This document shows, piece after piece, positions 9,040 to 19,881 of a DNA stretch of 64,000 nt (within the stretch, counting starts at the first letter, position 1; every line of letters begins with the position of its first letter). The notes under the pieces were generated by a model. The model was not told where the DNA came from. It did not search any database and worked only from the letters and a program-made list of their open reading frames with translations. The position numbers were made by a program, and so were the translations under genes. Source of the stretch: an uncultured Psychrobacter sp. (GTDB lineage Bacteria; Pseudomonadota; Gammaproteobacteria; Pseudomonadales; Moraxellaceae); NCBI RefSeq assembly GCF_947500265.1, contig NZ_CANMRN010000003.1, forward strand, positions 186,001 through 250,000. Direction: 5' to 3'.

Positions 9040-9606
9040 ATGACTACTGAAAATGGAAACAGCCTTTACCAAGATAACTTGGACAAAGAACAAAATATCT
9101 CAACGAAGCAAGCAAATAATACCGTCAATGTTGGACACTTAGAGCTATTAGAAGAATGCCCTGTGACTAACAAAGAACGCTTGGACGTGGGTAAAGTAAC
9201 CGTCACCAAGCATTCACGTACTAAAACTGTCGAAGTGCCAATTGAGTTAGTAGAAGAATATATCACCATTCGTACTGAGTACCATGACGCAGAGAGCCAA
9301 GATTTACTCTCTGGTAATTACGATGAAAAAGATATATTACGCCACGTCGAGCCTTCTTTGGATAGCAAAGCCGTAGTGACCATTAACGGTAAACAAATAG
9401 AGATTGGTGATGAACCGATTGATATTGTGTTATCTCGCCAAGTGGCTACCATCACCAAAGACACCTACGCTATCCAAGACATTGAAATCAATAAGAGCAC
9501 CCATGTACATACTGATAGCATTCAAGTAGAGCTCAAACATGAGGAGTTAGATGTCACTGAAGAAGGTCTATTAGCTCATGGTTCTGATACAACTCCGTTA
9601 AAATAA
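9040..9606 (+). CDS. DUF2382 (YsnF/AvaK) domain protein
   Basis: 188 residues with the same two-part DUF2382 pattern as the gene before it (LELLEECPVTNKERLDVGKV near residue 30; KDTYAIQDIEINKSTHVHTD near residue 150) but without a PRC barrel. Between the halves is an insert of about 30 residues around SGNYDEKDILRHVEPSLD. No export signal is visible. It is probably a diverged tandem paralogue of its neighbour. A terminator separates the two genes, so they are likely expressed separately. AAAGGAATCATA lies before the ATG. The function is unknown beyond a presumed stress role. Confidence 0.8.
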   Translation: MTTENGNSLYQDNLDKEQNISTKQANNTVNVGHLELLEECPVTNKERLDVGKVTVTKHSRTKTVEVPIELVEEYITIRTEYHDAESQDLLSGNYDEKDILRHVEPSLDSKAVVTINGKQIEIGDEPIDIVLSRQVATITKDTYAIQDIEINKSTHVHTDSIQVELKHEELDVTEEGLLAHGSDTTPLK

Positions 9607-9664
9607 GCGCTGATAGTTTAGTTACTACGAAATTGTATGATTGATAAAGATTATTTCACAACAT

Positions 9665-9698
9665 TAAAAAGCAACGCTATCTTAGCGTTGCTTTTTTA
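9665..9698. terminator. Bidirectional rho-independent terminator
   Basis: AAAAAGCAACGCTA-TCT-TAGCGTTGCTTTTTT is a perfect stem between the convergent DUF2382 and lipoprotein genes. Confidence 0.9.
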
Positions 9699-9730
9699 AT
9701 GATTATTCCCTGCTAAGTATTGAAGACCAA

Positions 9731-10264
9731 CTATGAGGCTTCATTACACTCGAATGTATTAACATTTGACTCATCTGCACCAGCAGTACGCATGACGCCA
9801 GTTTTACGAGCTTCATGCCCTACGCGCCATTGTGTGAATCCTTGACCACCATCAATTGCGGTCGCCACTTCAAACACTTCAGGATTACTACCTTCATTGG
9901 TCTGGTTTAACGTTACTGTACCCATGTCAGTTGCGACAACAACTTGATTGGCATCTTCTTTATAAGTCGCCTCAACTTTTAGTTCAGGTGTACATAGATA
10001 CGACATCTGCTTGACGGCGCTATTTACTGAAGCGGTGGTATCACCTTCTACTTCGTTAAGTGAAGCATCTTCAGTATCGACAACGACATCGCTAGGTTCA
10101 GCAGGCTCCGCTGACATTGGAACGGACTCTTCTGTATTAGCACCCTCTTCCATGCCCGACTCTGGCTCTGACTGTTGCTGACAAGCACTGACCGTCAAGG
10201 CGCCAGCCAACAAACTTGTTAAAACTACTGAGCTGCGTACTTTTTTTAAGAATTCTACACTCAT
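9731..10264 (-). CDS. Small lipoprotein, possibly MliC-like
   Basis: 177 residues from an ATG preceded by GGGAGAGTGTC; an upstream in-frame ATG (10294) has no such site. The signal sequence ends in the lipobox VSAC, with the lipidated Cys at about residue 27. An acidic Glu/Ser/Pro-rich linker follows, and then a C-terminal domain of about 90 residues that begins with SYLCTPELKVEATY and ends with NTFEC. A compact beta domain bounded by two Cys is reminiscent of MliC-type lysozyme inhibitors, but that match is weak and I offer it only as a possibility. It is likely anchored in the outer membrane facing the periplasm. It stands alone between two terminators. Confidence 0.7.
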   Translation of the reverse strand: MSVEFLKKVRSSVVLTSLLAGALTVSACQQQSEPESGMEEGANTEESVPMSAEPAEPSDVVVDTEDASLNEVEGDTTASVNSAVKQMSYLCTPELKVEATYKEDANQVVVATDMGTVTLNQTNEGSNPEVFEVATAIDGGQGFTQWRVGHEARKTGVMRTAGADESNVNTFECNEAS

Positions 10265-10407
10265 GACACTCTCCCAAATAAATATGTTAAACACTATAGC
10301 GTGTCCATAAATTCACGCCTATGCTGAATTTGTAAGTAATCAATACAAAGTGTTTGTTGGTCTTGGTCTAGCAAGTTTTAAGTTTGCATAAGTTATCTAA
10401 CAGATAT

Positions 10408-10443
10408 AAAAAAGCCCCTATCTACTTAGGATAAGGGCTTTTT
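10408..10443 (-). terminator. Rho-independent terminator of secA
   Basis: On the minus strand the stem AAAAGCCCTTATCC / GATAGGGGCTTTTT (one bulge) ends in a T run, about 60 bases after the secA stop. Confidence 0.85.
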
Positions 10444-10504
10444 CAAATAGAGCTTACTTTAATAGCAGTTCAGTAAATAGCTATTAACTTATCATAACTA
10501 ACGA

Positions 10505-13306
10505 CTAGATTTTACCATGACACTGCTTGTATTTAAGACCTGAGCCACAAGGACACGCTGCATTACGACTGATATTCATACCTGCATATGGGTTTGATTC
10601 GTTAGCATTACTACCGTTACCTGCGATAGCAGCACCAACGCCAGCTGCCGCAGCACCGCTGTTTAGAGTGCGGCTTTGTGGTTGCGGCTGAGCAGCTGAA
10701 CCACTCGCATTGCTATCCAAGTTATCTACATCGTCATGCTCAAACTGCATTTGCATATGGGCAGCGTTCTCACGTTGCTGAATTTCTAATGCTTCCAGTT
10801 CTTCCTTGGTTGGGATATGTACACGTGACAAATCTTGTACGGTCTCAGACTTAATCGCACCAAGCATCATCTGGAACAATTCAAACGACTCACGCTTGTA
10901 TTCCTGCTCAGGGTTTTTCTGTGCATAACCACGTAAATGAATCCCTTTACGTAGCTGATCCATTTGCGTTAAGTGCTCTTTCCAATGCTTATCTAGACTC
11001 TGTAGCATGAAATGACGCTCAAGCTGAGCGGCATCCTTTTCACCCATCTGCTCACGGCGACTGTGATAACGATCTATCGCCGTTTGAACGATTTTCTCAC
11101 GCAGCCCTTCTTCATCCAGACGACGATCTTCATCTAACCAATCATTGATTGGCATTGAGATTTTGAATTCGTCTTCTAACTCATCTTCTAAGCCGTCAAT
11201 ATTCCACTGATCATCAATAGAGCCAGGCGGAATAAACTGATTGATCATCGCGTTATATACTTCATGATGCATCACTTCGATGGCTTCTAATAAGTCCATC
11301 TCTGCTAATAAATCATCACGCTGACCATAGATAACTTTACGTTGCTCATTGGCAACATCATCGTATTTCAGTAGATTTTTACGGGCATCAAAATCGCGAC
11401 TCTCAACTTTACCTTGCGCGTTTTCGATCGATTTAGAGACCATTTTATGTTCGATGGCTTCGTCTTCTTTGAGGCCCATCGCACGCATCATATTGACCAC
11501 GCGATCGCCTGCGAAGATACGCATGAGATCATCTTCAAGCGATAAGAAAAAGCGTGACATACCAGGATCACCCTGACGACCAGCACGACCACGTAACTGG
11601 TTGTCGATACGGCGTGACTCATGGCGCTCAGAGCCGATGATATGCAAACCACCAGCTGCTACGACTTGGTCATGTTTGACTTGCCATTGAGATTTTAGAC
11701 GCTGCATCTCCTCTGGACTCACCGCATCGATATCTTCGATAAACGACTGCCAGTTACCACCAAGGATAATATCCGTACCACGGCCTGCCATGTTGGTGGC
11801 GATCGTGACTGACTTTGGACTACCTGCCTGTGCAATAATTTCTGCTTCACGCTCATGCTGTTTGGCGTTTAGGACATTATGCTTGACGCCTTCTTGGTCG
11901 AGCAAGTAAGACAATTCTTCACTAGCCTCAATTGTCGCCGTACCAACCAGTACTGGCGCGCCTTTGGCTTGAATTTCTTTAATTTCGCGAATGATGCCTT
12001 TGTATTTGCCTAACTTAGTTAAGAAAATCTGGTCATCCATATCGATACGAGCAATCGGCTCATGCGTTGGAATCACGATGACATCTAGATCGTAAGTAGA
12101 TTTGAACTCAGCCGCTTCGGTATCAGCGGTACCCGTCATACCAGACAATTTGTCATATAGACGGAAGTAGTTCTGGAATGTCGTGGTGGCAAGCGTTTGG
12201 TTTTCTGCTTGGATCTCAACGTTTTCTTTCGCTTCTACTGCTTGATGCAAGCCTTCTGACCAGCGACGACCAGGCATGGTACGACCTGTATTTTCATCAA
12301 CGATGACCACTTCGCCTTCATCGACGATATAGTGAACGTTTTTAACAAATACGTGATGCGCACGGATGGCAGCTTGAACATGAGCCAGAAGTGGCAGACG
12401 ACTTGGGCTATATAAGCTTTCGTTTTCACCAAGCTCGCCCACTTCGATTAAGAAGCGCTCGATTTTTTCATAGCCTTTTTCGCTAATCTCAATCTGGCGA
12501 TTCTTTTCATCAATCCAAAAATCTTCTTCTTCGTTATTCTTGTTTGCTTCTTCGTCTTTTGAACGAATCAGCACAGGAATAATCGTATTAATCAACGCGT
12601 ACATGCGTGATGAATCTTCAGCTTGACCCGAAATAATCAGCGGGGTACGAGCCTCATCAATTAAGATTGAGTCAATTTCATCGATAATACAAAAGTTTAG
12701 CGGGCGCTGTTTTTTCTCCGCAAGGCTAAAGACCATGTTATCGCGTAGATAATCAAAACCGTATTCGTTATTGGTACCATAGGTAATGTCAGCTTGATAA
12801 GCTTCGATTTTTTCTTGTGGCGGCTGCTGTGAGTAAATCACACCCACCGTCATACCCAAGAACCCGAACAACGGACGGTTTAGCTCAGCATCACGTGCAG
12901 CCAAATAATCGTTGACCGTGACTAGATGAACCCCTTTGCCACTGATCGCATTTAAGTACATGGCCAAGGTTCCCATTAGGGTTTTACCTTCACCAGTTTT
13001 CATCTCAGCGATTTTACCTTCGTGCAAGGTGATACCACCAATCAGCTGCACGTCGTAGTGACGCATGCCGTTGACACGTAATGATGCTTCGCGGCAGACG
13101 GCAAATGCTTCTGGCAATAATGCATCTAAGCTTTCGCCTTTTTGATGTCTGGCTTTGAATTCTTCAGTTTTTTGTTGTAGTTGCTCATCAGACAGGGCTT
13201 GTATTTCAGCCTCTCGTGCGTTGATCTTGCTGACCACTTTACGCATGCGTTTTAATTCGCGGTCATTTTTGGTGCCAACCACACTGCCTATAATCTTTGA
13301 TAACAT
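10505..13306 (-). CDS. secA: Preprotein translocase ATPase SecA
   Basis: The motor that drives unfolded preproteins through SecYEG. 933 residues, slightly longer than E. coli SecA (901). Visible features are Walker A (MKTGEGKT, residues 102-109), the DEAD-like motif [15 protein letters not shown], the preprotein cross-linking region, motifs [15 protein letters not shown] and [13 protein letters not shown] of the second RecA fold, and a C-terminal zinc finger [15 protein letters not shown] that binds SecB and lipid. A Gln/Asn/Ala-rich linker precedes the zinc finger. It is a single gene with its own terminator. Confidence 0.98.
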   Translation of the reverse strand: MLSKIIGSVVGTKNDRELKRMRKVVSKINAREAEIQALSDEQLQQKTEEFKARHQKGESLDALLPEAFAVCREASLRVNGMRHYDVQLIGGITLHEGKIAEMKTGEGKTLMGTLAMYLNAISGKGVHLVTVNDYLAARDAELNRPLFGFLGMTVGVIYSQQPPQEKIEAYQADITYGTNNEYGFDYLRDNMVFSLAEKKQRPLNFCIIDEIDSILIDEARTPLIISGQAEDSSRMYALINTIIPVLIRSKDEEANKNNEEEDFWIDEKNRQIEISEKGYEKIERFLIEVGELGENESLYSPSRLPLLAHVQAAIRAHHVFVKNVHYIVDEGEVVIVDENTGRTMPGRRWSEGLHQAVEAKENVEIQAENQTLATTTFQNYFRLYDKLSGMTGTADTEAAEFKSTYDLDVIVIPTHEPIARIDMDDQIFLTKLGKYKGIIREIKEIQAKGAPVLVGTATIEASEELSYLLDQEGVKHNVLNAKQHEREAEIIAQAGSPKSVTIATNMAGRGTDIILGGNWQSFIEDIDAVSPEEMQRLKSQWQVKHDQVVAAGGLHIIGSERHESRRIDNQLRGRAGRQGDPGMSRFFLSLEDDLMRIFAGDRVVNMMRAMGLKEDEAIEHKMVSKSIENAQGKVESRDFDARKNLLKYDDVANEQRKVIYGQRDDLLAEMDLLEAIEVMHHEVYNAMINQFIPPGSIDDQWNIDGLEDELEDEFKISMPINDWLDEDRRLDEEGLREKIVQTAIDRYHSRREQMGEKDAAQLERHFMLQSLDKHWKEHLTQMDQLRKGIHLRGYAQKNPEQEYKRESFELFQMMLGAIKSETVQDLSRVHIPTKEELEALEIQQRENAAHMQMQFEHDDVDNLDSNASGSAAQPQPQSRTLNSGAAAAGVGAAIAGNGSNANESNPYAGMNISRNAACPCGSGLKYKQCHGKI

Positions 13307-13768
13307 AATTTTTTGACCTATGGAATATTCGATAATTAGTGCGCATTAGCCAAAGCTTAGCTCTCTGCCTTGTCATCACCCGACTAAGTACTACCTAATT
13401 TAGTATCGCCCAATTAAGTGTGCCGTCATTATATATGGTTATGACGCTGATGGATACAAGGGCAGCGAGTAGATATTTGCCACAGTAAAAACCTAGTAGG
13501 ACGTGTTAAAATAGCGAATACCTTCTTAAATTTCTTAGCTTTTTTAGCGACTTTATTTGTTTGTCACGGTTTGATTTCTATACAACTGCTATCGCTGCAT
13601 CTTGGCTCAAAATTTGTCGTTAAGCCATTTATCTATAAGTAACTGGCTTATTGATAAAGCCAAAACTCAAAGCTATATATCAAATTCGTACATAAGACAA
13701 ATGACCCTTTAGTATCTCTATCACAAAATACTTATTAATACTCATTAAAGCACTATAAGAGACTCTGC
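13307..13768. other. Divergent promoter region between secA and mutS
   Basis: 460 bases with no ORF of interest. A TGTTAAAAT sequence at 13504-13512 looks like an extended -10 on the plus strand, which would leave a leader of about 250 bases before mutS. No -35, riboswitch or repeat was recognised. I see no SecM-like gene. Confidence 0.4.
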
Positions 13769-16700
13769 ATGACCGTAAAGCCATCTGGACAAAATCAGTC
13801 GTCAAATCCTAATCCATCAGAAAAACCCTTATCAAAACAAGAGAACTCTGACTGCTTAAGTATAGGCGATGCCGTCTATAACCTAGCAGACCATACGCCA
13901 ATGATGGTGCAATATCTAACCATGAAAGCCAACTATCCACAAGCATTGCTCTTGTACCGGATGGGTGACTTCTATGAGCTGTTCTTTGACGATGCTAGGC
14001 GTGCGGCGCAAATACTAGATATCACATTGACGCGCCGTGGTACGGATAAAGCAGGCAACACGATAGCCATGGCGGGTGTGCCCTTCCATGCAGCTGACAG
14101 CTATATGGCACGCTTAATCGCTGCCGGTCAGACAGTGGTCGTATGTGAGCAAATTGACGAATCGACAACTGGCAGTGGCAGTGGCAGTGCTAGCAATAAG
14201 TCCAATGTCCCTGCGATGGGCGATAAACAGAAAAAAGACAAGAGCAAGTCTGCTGCTGGCAGCATTATGCGCCGCGAAGTGGTTAAAACGCTTACGGCAG
14301 GTACTATTACTGATGACGCATTGATTGCCCCTAATCATACGCCAACTGTGGTTGCCATCGATATTTCGACTATGAAAACGCAAGACAATAGCCAGACTTT
14401 ACAAGCAGCCGTTAGCCAGATGGATTTGGCCGCGGGTACACTGACTACCCAGACACTGATAGCAGATAAAAACGATATAGATGGCTTGCAAACTCAAATG
14501 CTGACTATATTGGCGCGTTTTGCGCCCAGTGAATGCATCATTAGTGAAACATTTAGCGATAGCACTGATGAGCAATGGCTACTGTGGTTACGACAAAATC
14601 TGGACTGCCCTATTATGGAAGTCGCTGCCAATGACTTTCATCGTGCGCATGCCAGTGACACGCTTTGTCAGCAGTTCGAAGTCCAGCGTCTCGATGGGTT
14701 GGGCATTCATGAGGCTCCACTTGCGCAAACCAGCTGCGCTGCGCTTATCCACTATGCGCGTCAGACTCAGCAACGCCACGTGCCTCAAGTCAACCAACTC
14801 ATTGTCGAGTACAGCGATGACTACCTAATTATCGATGCCAATAGCCAGCAAAATCTCGAGCTATTTACTCCTGTTAGTAGCAACGGCACTTCTTTGATAT
14901 CTGTGCTGAATTACTGTCAGACCCCGATGGGCAAGCGTTTACTCGTGCAGCAAATGAAACGTCCACTGCGTCAGCATTCACGTATCAATATGCGTCTAGA
15001 TGCGATAACTTGTTTGCTAAACCCAAAGAGTGACTCAATTGAATCAAACCAAGATGTAAAAGATAGCTTACTGGTTACACGTTTACGAGAAACGCTGAAT
15101 ACTATTGGCGATATTGAACGAATCAGCAGTCGAATCGGGCTAATGAGTGCCAAACCTCGTGACTTACGCAAGCTCGCCGATGGTATCGCTAGTGGTGCTC
15201 AGCTTACTACTCTATTGACAGCATCGGGTATCAGTCATGAAGACGCTGGCCTATTACCAATGTTGATGCAGCAATTGCCAGCTAAGTTACCTGCTGTTCA
15301 ATCCATCGCCGAATTAATCGAACGCGCTATTGTCATTGAACCGCCTGCGCATATCCGCGATGGAGGAATGCTAGCAGCGGGCTTTGATGAAGAGTTTGAT
15401 CGCCTTACTCATTTGCATGACAATATTCAATCAACGCTAGACGAGATGGTCGAGCGTGCCCGTCAAGACAATCAATTACCGAGTCTAAAAGTCGGCTTTA
15501 ATAAAGTTAGCGGCTTCTATTTTGAATTGCCCAAAATGCAGGCGAAGAATGCCCCTGCCCACTTTATCCGTCGGCAAACGCTCAAAAGTAGTGAGCGCTT
15601 TATCACTGATGAGCTAAAAGAAGTCGAGACAGAATATCTAAGTGCCCAGTCCTTAGCATTAGCTCGTGAAAAGCAGCTGTATCACGAGCTACTCACTCAA
15701 TTAAACCAACACTTGGCTGATCTGCAACAGCTTAGCGCGGCTATCGCCCAATTAGATGTGCTAAGCAATTGGGCCCAACTTGCCATGATGTATAACTGGC
15801 AGCGCCCAATCATGGGTCTACATACAAAAGACCAAAGCGAATCGGTAGCCAAAAACCGAACCAACATTGATATTCGTCAAGGTCGTCACGTCGTGGTTGA
15901 AGCGGCATTAAATCAAACGAATGCGAACAATAGGAATAGTAATTTATTAAGTACAAACTACTTTGTCGCCAATGACTGCGCATTAGGTAGCGCCAATGCT
16001 GATGAAGGACACCCTGAAAGATTGCTTCTGATTACTGGCCCTAACATGGGTGGTAAATCTACCTATATGCGCCAAACAGCCTTGATTGTACTGCTCGCAC
16101 ATTGCGGCAGCTTTGTGCCAGCAGCTAGTGCTCATATTGGTGATATCGACCGTATTTTTACTCGTATCGGCTCAGCTGACGACTTGGCTGGTGGCAAATC
16201 GACCTTTATGGTAGAGATGATTGAAACGGCCAATATATTAAATCAAGCAACGAATAAATCACTGGTATTAATGGACGAAGTCGGACGCGGTACTGCCACC
16301 ACTGACGGTTTGGCCATTGCCCATGCTTGCGTCAATCGCCTAGTCGAGATTGGCTGCCTGACGTTATTTGCCACTCACTATTTTGAGCTGACCCAATTAA
16401 CAAATGATACTGGTAAGAATTATGCTAATATCCGTAACGTTCATGTAGCAGCTAGCGAAGTTGATGGTCAATTATTGCTATTGCACCAAATTAAAGATGG
16501 TGCAGCGAGTTCTAGCTTTGGATTACATGTCGCAAAGATGGCTGGTATTCCCACCCAAGTGCTAGAGCATGCTAAGCGCTATTTAGCAGACAACTTACAG
16601 TCAGACCATTTAACCGTAGATAAAGCAAAAACTATTGATGATAAAAATGAATTAGCTAAGTCAGTAAAGGATAAACGGCAAGAGAGTTATAATGATGCTA

Positions 16701-16873
16701 CTCTCAATCAAGAAGTAAGTCATACTACTCAAGCGGCAGACACATTGAACAATCCAAAACAAAATCAGCTATTTAGCTTGCAAGATGAGCTGAGCATGAT
16801 TGATCCTGATAGGCTAACGCCCAAGCAAGCGCATGATTTACTTTATCATCTGAAGAAAATCATTAGTCATTAA
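13769..16873 (+). CDS. mutS: DNA mismatch repair protein MutS
   Basis: Recognises mismatches and recruits MutL. 1034 residues against 853 in E. coli. The mismatch-binding motif is present ([16 protein letters not shown], with the Phe-x-Glu in GDFYELF). So are Walker A ([13 protein letters not shown], near residue 757), the [12 protein letters not shown]alker B region, the [10 protein letters not shown] motif and a C-terminal helix ([15 protein letters not shown]) matching the tetramerisation tail. The extra length comes from low-complexity inserts: a Gly/Ser/Lys-rich one near residues 133-165 that contains an in-frame (GGCAGT)3 repeat, an Asn-rich one just before Walker A, and one before the C-terminal tail. 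The ferredoxin gene fdxA follows, as in other gammaproteobacteria. Confidence 0.97.
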   Translation: MTVKPSGQNQSSNPNPSEKPLSKQENSDCLSIGDAVYNLADHTPMMVQYLTMKANYPQALLLYRMGDFYELFFDDARRAAQILDITLTRRGTDKAGNTIAMAGVPFHAADSYMARLIAAGQTVVVCEQIDESTTGSGSGSASNKSNVPAMGDKQKKDKSKSAAGSIMRREVVKTLTAGTITDDALIAPNHTPTVVAIDISTMKTQDNSQTLQAAVSQMDLAAGTLTTQTLIADKNDIDGLQTQMLTILARFAPSECIISETFSDSTDEQWLLWLRQNLDCPIMEVAANDFHRAHASDTLCQQFEVQRLDGLGIHEAPLAQTSCAALIHYARQTQQRHVPQVNQLIVEYSDDYLIIDANSQQNLELFTPVSSNGTSLISVLNYCQTPMGKRLLVQQMKRPLRQHSRINMRLDAITCLLNPKSDSIESNQDVKDSLLVTRLRETLNTIGDIERISSRIGLMSAKPRDLRKLADGIASGAQLTTLLTASGISHEDAGLLPMLMQQLPAKLPAVQSIAELIERAIVIEPPAHIRDGGMLAAGFDEEFDRLTHLHDNIQSTLDEMVERARQDNQLPSLKVGFNKVSGFYFELPKMQAKNAPAHFIRRQTLKSSERFITDELKEVETEYLSAQSLALAREKQLYHELLTQLNQHLADLQQLSAAIAQLDVLSNWAQLAMMYNWQRPIMGLHTKDQSESVAKNRTNIDIRQGRHVVVEAALNQTNANNRNSNLLSTNYFVANDCALGSANADEGHPERLLLITGPNMGGKSTYMRQTALIVLLAHCGSFVPAASAHIGDIDRIFTRIGSADDLAGGKSTFMVEMIETANILNQATNKSLVLMDEVGRGTATTDGLAIAHACVNRLVEIGCLTLFATHYFELTQLTNDTGKNYANIRNVHVAASEVDGQLLLLHQIKDGAASSSFGLHVAKMAGIPTQVLEHAKRYLADNLQSDHLTVDKAKTIDDKNELAKSVKDKRQESYNDATLNQEVSHTTQAADTLNNPKQNQLFSLQDELSMIDPDRLTPKQAHDLLYHLKKIISH

Positions 16874-17079
16874 AGGGAATTGTCAAAGCGTAGTAAAGGC
16901 GCTAAAATACGATTTATTTTCCAACTATTCTATGTAGCCCTTATAGTTGATTTAATTTAAAAGAATTACACTGCAGCTGAGCGCAGAGGTATAAATCATA
17001 CTTCAAGCAAGGTTGACACAGTAATTTTTTTGAAAGAGATTGACTATATCAGCCAATCCAATAACAGGTAGACCTCACT

Positions 17080-17403
17080 ATGACCTTTGTCGTTACAGAT
17101 AACTGCATTCTTTGCAAATACACCGACTGTGTAGAAGTCTGTCCTGTGGACTGCTTTTATGAAGGCCCAAACTTCCTAGTCATCGATCCTGATGAGTGCA
17201 TCGACTGCGCGCTATGCGAGCCTGAATGTCCTGCCAACGCGATTTTCTCAGAAGATGAGGTTCCGAAAGACCAAGAGATGTTTACTCAGCTAAATGAAGA
17301 GCTGGCGCAAAAATGGCCTAACATCACTGAGATGAAAGGACAAATGCCAGAAGCTGAAAAGTGGGATGGCGTGGAAGGTAAGATTCAGTATTTAGAGAGA
17401 TAG
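17080..17403 (+). CDS. fdxA: 7Fe ferredoxin FdxA
   Basis: 107 residues with the pattern of [3Fe-4S][4Fe-4S] ferredoxins of Azotobacter FdI/Pseudomonas FdxA type: [17 protein letters not shown] near the N-terminus and [12 protein letters not shown] about 30 residues later, followed by the typical C-terminal extension ([14 protein letters not shown]). It acts as a soluble low-potential electron carrier. The partner enzyme is not evident from context. The gene lies about 200 bases behind mutS and ends at a strong terminator shared with the pilin genes on the other strand. Confidence 0.95.
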   Translation: MTFVVTDNCILCKYTDCVEVCPVDCFYEGPNFLVIDPDECIDCALCEPECPANAIFSEDEVPKDQEMFTQLNEELAQKWPNITEMKGQMPEAEKWDGVEGKIQYLER

Positions 17404-17437
17404 TATCCTTCTCGAAGTGCCAAGATATTGTAAAAAT

Positions 17438-17480
17438 AAAAACCACCTAATAGTGATATGCTGTTGGGTGGTTTTTTATT
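17438..17480. terminator. Bidirectional terminator between fdxA and the pilin locus
   Basis: AAAACCACCTAA pairs with TTGGGTGGTTTT (one G-T pair) around a 13-base loop, followed by T on both strands. Confidence 0.85.
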
Positions 17481-17487
17481 GTCCATT

Positions 17488-17973
17488 TTACTGGCAATCT
17501 ACTGGTAAATAACTACGAGAAATACTTAAGGACGCTTTACAAGTCCAACTACCACTAGCACTTCGATCAAGACTTATGGTTTGATTAGATAGATAACTTA
17601 AATTTTGAATTTGGCAAAGCACAGCGTTAGAGGTATTAGCGTTTATATTTGGCGCTGTCACACTCAATTTACAATTTTCTGTTTCTAAAGGCATGTTCAA
17701 GCCGCCAGGATCAAAACTTCTTACCCCTGCTCCTTCGTTAACAAGCATTTGGTAAGGCATTCTAAAGCTATTTACCTCCTGATAGATTATCATAACCTGA
17801 GTCTTTCTAATATAATTTTGATAACTAACAGTAGCTATAGATGCCAAAATACCTATGATTGCAATAACAATCATCATCTCAATAAGAGTAAATCCAGATT
17901 GATTCGCAATGCGGACTTTTGAAATATATAACATAAGAATCATAGCTTTATCATCTTTTGTTATATGTTGCAT
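17488..17973 (-). CDS. Second type IV pilin (accessory pilin downstream of the oligosaccharyltransferase)
   Basis: The 161-residue frame carries a prepilin cleavage site QSG^FTLIEMMIVIAIIGILA with Glu at mature position 5, so it is a substrate of prepilin peptidase. The C-terminus has a Cys pair around SYLPVDCQ, the same YLPxxC disulfide-loop architecture as the major pilin PilA (YLPKSCVAS), but it ends in Gln instead of Ser. A further Cys pair lies mid-protein. The true start is unclear: the listed ATG gives a leader of 27 residues, while internal ATGs at 17943 or 17934 give 17 or 14, nearer the usual length. The gene is AT-rich like the one before it and sits 13 bases after it, so the two are probably co-transcribed. 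It is likely an alternative or accessory pilin subunit. Confidence 0.8.
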   Translation of the reverse strand: MQHITKDDKAMILMLYISKVRIANQSGFTLIEMMIVIAIIGILASIATVSYQNYIRKTQVMIIYQEVNSFRMPYQMLVNEGAGVRSFDPGGLNMPLETENCKLSVTAPNINANTSNAVLCQIQNLSYLSNQTISLDRSASGSWTCKASLSISRSYLPVDCQ

Positions 17974-17986
17974 ACATCATGCCATG

Positions 17987-19267
17987 TTAGAATAGTTTAT
18001 AGCCATATACCCAAAATCTTGGTGGTGTCATTGGCATATCAGAACCAAAAGTAAAGGCTCGTAAGCCTATATAAAGTAGCCAAGCAGCTATTGCAACAAA
18101 CACTACTACTGATAATTTATATTGTGCAGGAGATGCTTTTGGAATACCTCGATTGTAATACTGAGCATGAGGGAATATAGGGTTTTTTAACAAGAATATA
18201 AATAGCCATAATAGAGCCATTTGTGTGACTGGATAAATATGTACTCCAGAAAATAAGAAATCAATACTTATCGCTAAAAGACCTGCAACAGCAAAGTAGC
18301 TATGTATATTTTGCCATTCTATATTCTTGACAATAATTATTATTACGTAAACTAGAAAACTAAAGCCTACTAAGCCTGTTTCGCTTAATACTTGTAAATA
18401 TAAGTTATGTGGATGGGCCGCTATATCTTTATAATTTTCCAGTTGATAAAAGCCACAGCCTAATATAGGACTTTGTAACCAACAATTATAAGCATTAACC
18501 AGTAGATCTAAACGCTCATAAGTTGCTGTTCTTAAAATCCTCAATTCTGAAGATCGTGAACTTATAGCGTAATAAGTAAGCGATAAATAGGCGAGCCACG
18601 AAGCAGTATAAACCCCTACAAGATGCCAGCGTATACTGCGATAAGCTAGACTCATAAACACGATAAATACAGTATAAGCGATCGTCACTGAACGACCACC
18701 GTCTAACAACACTGCGAAAAAAGCTAAAAACAGAAGTATTAAATAGAATATTTTATACTTTTCTTCAGCTAAATATAACCAAGTAGATAAAATAGATATA
18801 ACTAAGAAATAACTATTGTAAACTCTAATGTTCCAAGGTAGAGGATACCAATTAGCTTCATAATTACCTGTTTTGATATAGTCGAATAAGGATAAAGGTA
18901 AGAGTAGAAACAATAGAAAAGTTGATAGAATGATAATTCTAGTAATGACATTATTATAATCTAATACTTGAAAGCTTTTATAAAGCAAATAGACGAGCAG
19001 TAATTCAGTGATAGAAAAAATAGGCTGTTGCCAAAAAAAACCACCTACTACTAAAAACAATAAAAACAATAGTTCTAATTTCGTAATGACGAACTGCTTA
19101 TTGAATATGGCATTAAAGCTAAAGGTTAGTAGAACTACAATTTCAAAGAATCTATATTCATTATAAAAGCTATAACTAAAACCTGTTGTAAATCCTAAAA
19201 TAAATAGCAAAAAATAAAGAGCTATTAATAGCTCTTTATTTTGAATGATTATTAACAACTTACTCAT
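17987..19267 (-). CDS. Pilin O-oligosaccharyltransferase, PglL/TfpO type (Wzy_C superfamily)
   Basis: 426 residues with about ten to twelve hydrophobic segments. A large periplasmic loop near residues 270-300 contains AHPHNLYLQVLSETGLVGF, the signature of the O-antigen ligase/oligosaccharyltransferase superfamily. Such inner-membrane enzymes move a lipid-linked glycan onto protein or lipid A-core. The gene starts 6 bases after the pilA stop and precedes a second pilin gene. This position, and a pilin ending in Ser, match TfpO (PilO) enzymes that glycosylate the C-terminal serine of pilin in Pseudomonas and Acinetobacter. Base composition is clearly more AT-rich than flanking genes, which suggests horizontal acquisition. 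The O-antigen ligase WaaL is the main alternative; the context argues against it. Confidence 0.8.
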   Translation of the reverse strand: MSKLLIIIQNKELLIALYFLLFILGFTTGFSYSFYNEYRFFEIVVLLTFSFNAIFNKQFVITKLELLFLLFLVVGGFFWQQPIFSITELLLVYLLYKSFQVLDYNNVITRIIILSTFLLFLLLPLSLFDYIKTGNYEANWYPLPWNIRVYNSYFLVISILSTWLYLAEEKYKIFYLILLFLAFFAVLLDGGRSVTIAYTVFIVFMSLAYRSIRWHLVGVYTASWLAYLSLTYYAISSRSSELRILRTATYERLDLLVNAYNCWLQSPILGCGFYQLENYKDIAAHPHNLYLQVLSETGLVGFSFLVYVIIIIVKNIEWQNIHSYFAVAGLLAISIDFLFSGVHIYPVTQMALLWLFIFLLKNPIFPHAQYYNRGIPKASPAQYKLSVVVFVAIAAWLLYIGLRAFTFGSDMPMTPPRFWVYGYKLF

Positions 19268-19273
19268 TGGAGA

Positions 19274-19726
19274 TTAGCTAGCTACACAAGACTTAGGAAG
19301 ATACTTTTGATCAAGTTTATTGGTACCAGATGAACTACATGCAAAATTAAAAGTCGTATTAGTGCCTGTAAGCGCAGGTGGAGTTAGTGTAATTGTTTTA
19401 CCAGCAACATTAGCGTTTACGGTACCTGCAGCTTCCATAGTAACAGTAATAACACCAGTATCTGCTTCTACTTCAGATTTAGCATAAGTACCATTAGCTG
19501 CTAAAGATGCTGCTGTTGGTGCGGTTGCTGTACCAGGATAAGCACCATTAGTCTGTGCATATTCTGAAATAGCAGTTTTCTGTCCAGCAGTTAAAGCAAA
19601 CGCTTCAGCGACCTGTGCACGAGCAATATAATCCTGATAAGCAGGGATAGCAATAGCTGCTAGAATACCGATAATAGCAACAACGATCATTAGTTCGATT
19701 AAGGTAAAGCCTTTTTGAGCGTTCAT
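19274..19726 (-). CDS. pilA: Major type IV pilin PilA
   Basis: 150 residues from an ATG preceded by CTAAAGGACATACT; a longer frame has no such site. A six-residue leader MNAQKG is followed by [20 protein letters not shown], the classic type IVa pilin N-terminal helix with Glu5. The C-terminal disulfide loop runs Cys130 to Cys147, and the protein ends YLPKSCVAS with a terminal Ser. Small Thr/Ala/Gly-rich repeats lie in the middle. The subunit polymerises into the pilus fibre used in twitching, adhesion and DNA uptake. A sigma-54 promoter lies about 140 bases upstream of the start, and a pilin glycosyltransferase gene follows. The terminal serine is the expected glycan acceptor. Confidence 0.95.
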   Translation of the reverse strand: MNAQKGFTLIELMIVVAIIGILAAIAIPAYQDYIARAQVAEAFALTAGQKTAISEYAQTNGAYPGTATAPTAASLAANGTYAKSEVEADTGVITVTMEAAGTVNANVAGKTITLTPPALTGTNTTFNFACSSSGTNKLDQKYLPKSCVAS

Positions 19727-19865
19727 AGTATGTCCTTTAGGGTAAGGTGATAACAAATCGATTGATACGCTATTTGGTATCACTATCTGCCATCTATTAT
19801 AGATATGGGGTTGCTAGTATGAGTAGTTACTGAACTTACGCATCTAACCTTCGTATTATTATCGT

Positions 19866-19881
19866 TGCAGGTAGCGTGCCA
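19866..19881 (-). promoter_or_regulatory. Sigma-54 promoter of pilA
   Basis: The minus strand reads TTGGCACGCTACCTGCAA. Against the sigma-54 consensus TGGCACG-N4-TTGC it differs at one base, and the GG and GC dinucleotides are exactly 12 positions apart. Predicted transcription starts near 19855, giving a leader of about 130 bases. pilA in Pseudomonas and Acinetobacter is RpoN- and PilSR-dependent; pilSR are not in the window. Confidence 0.85.
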
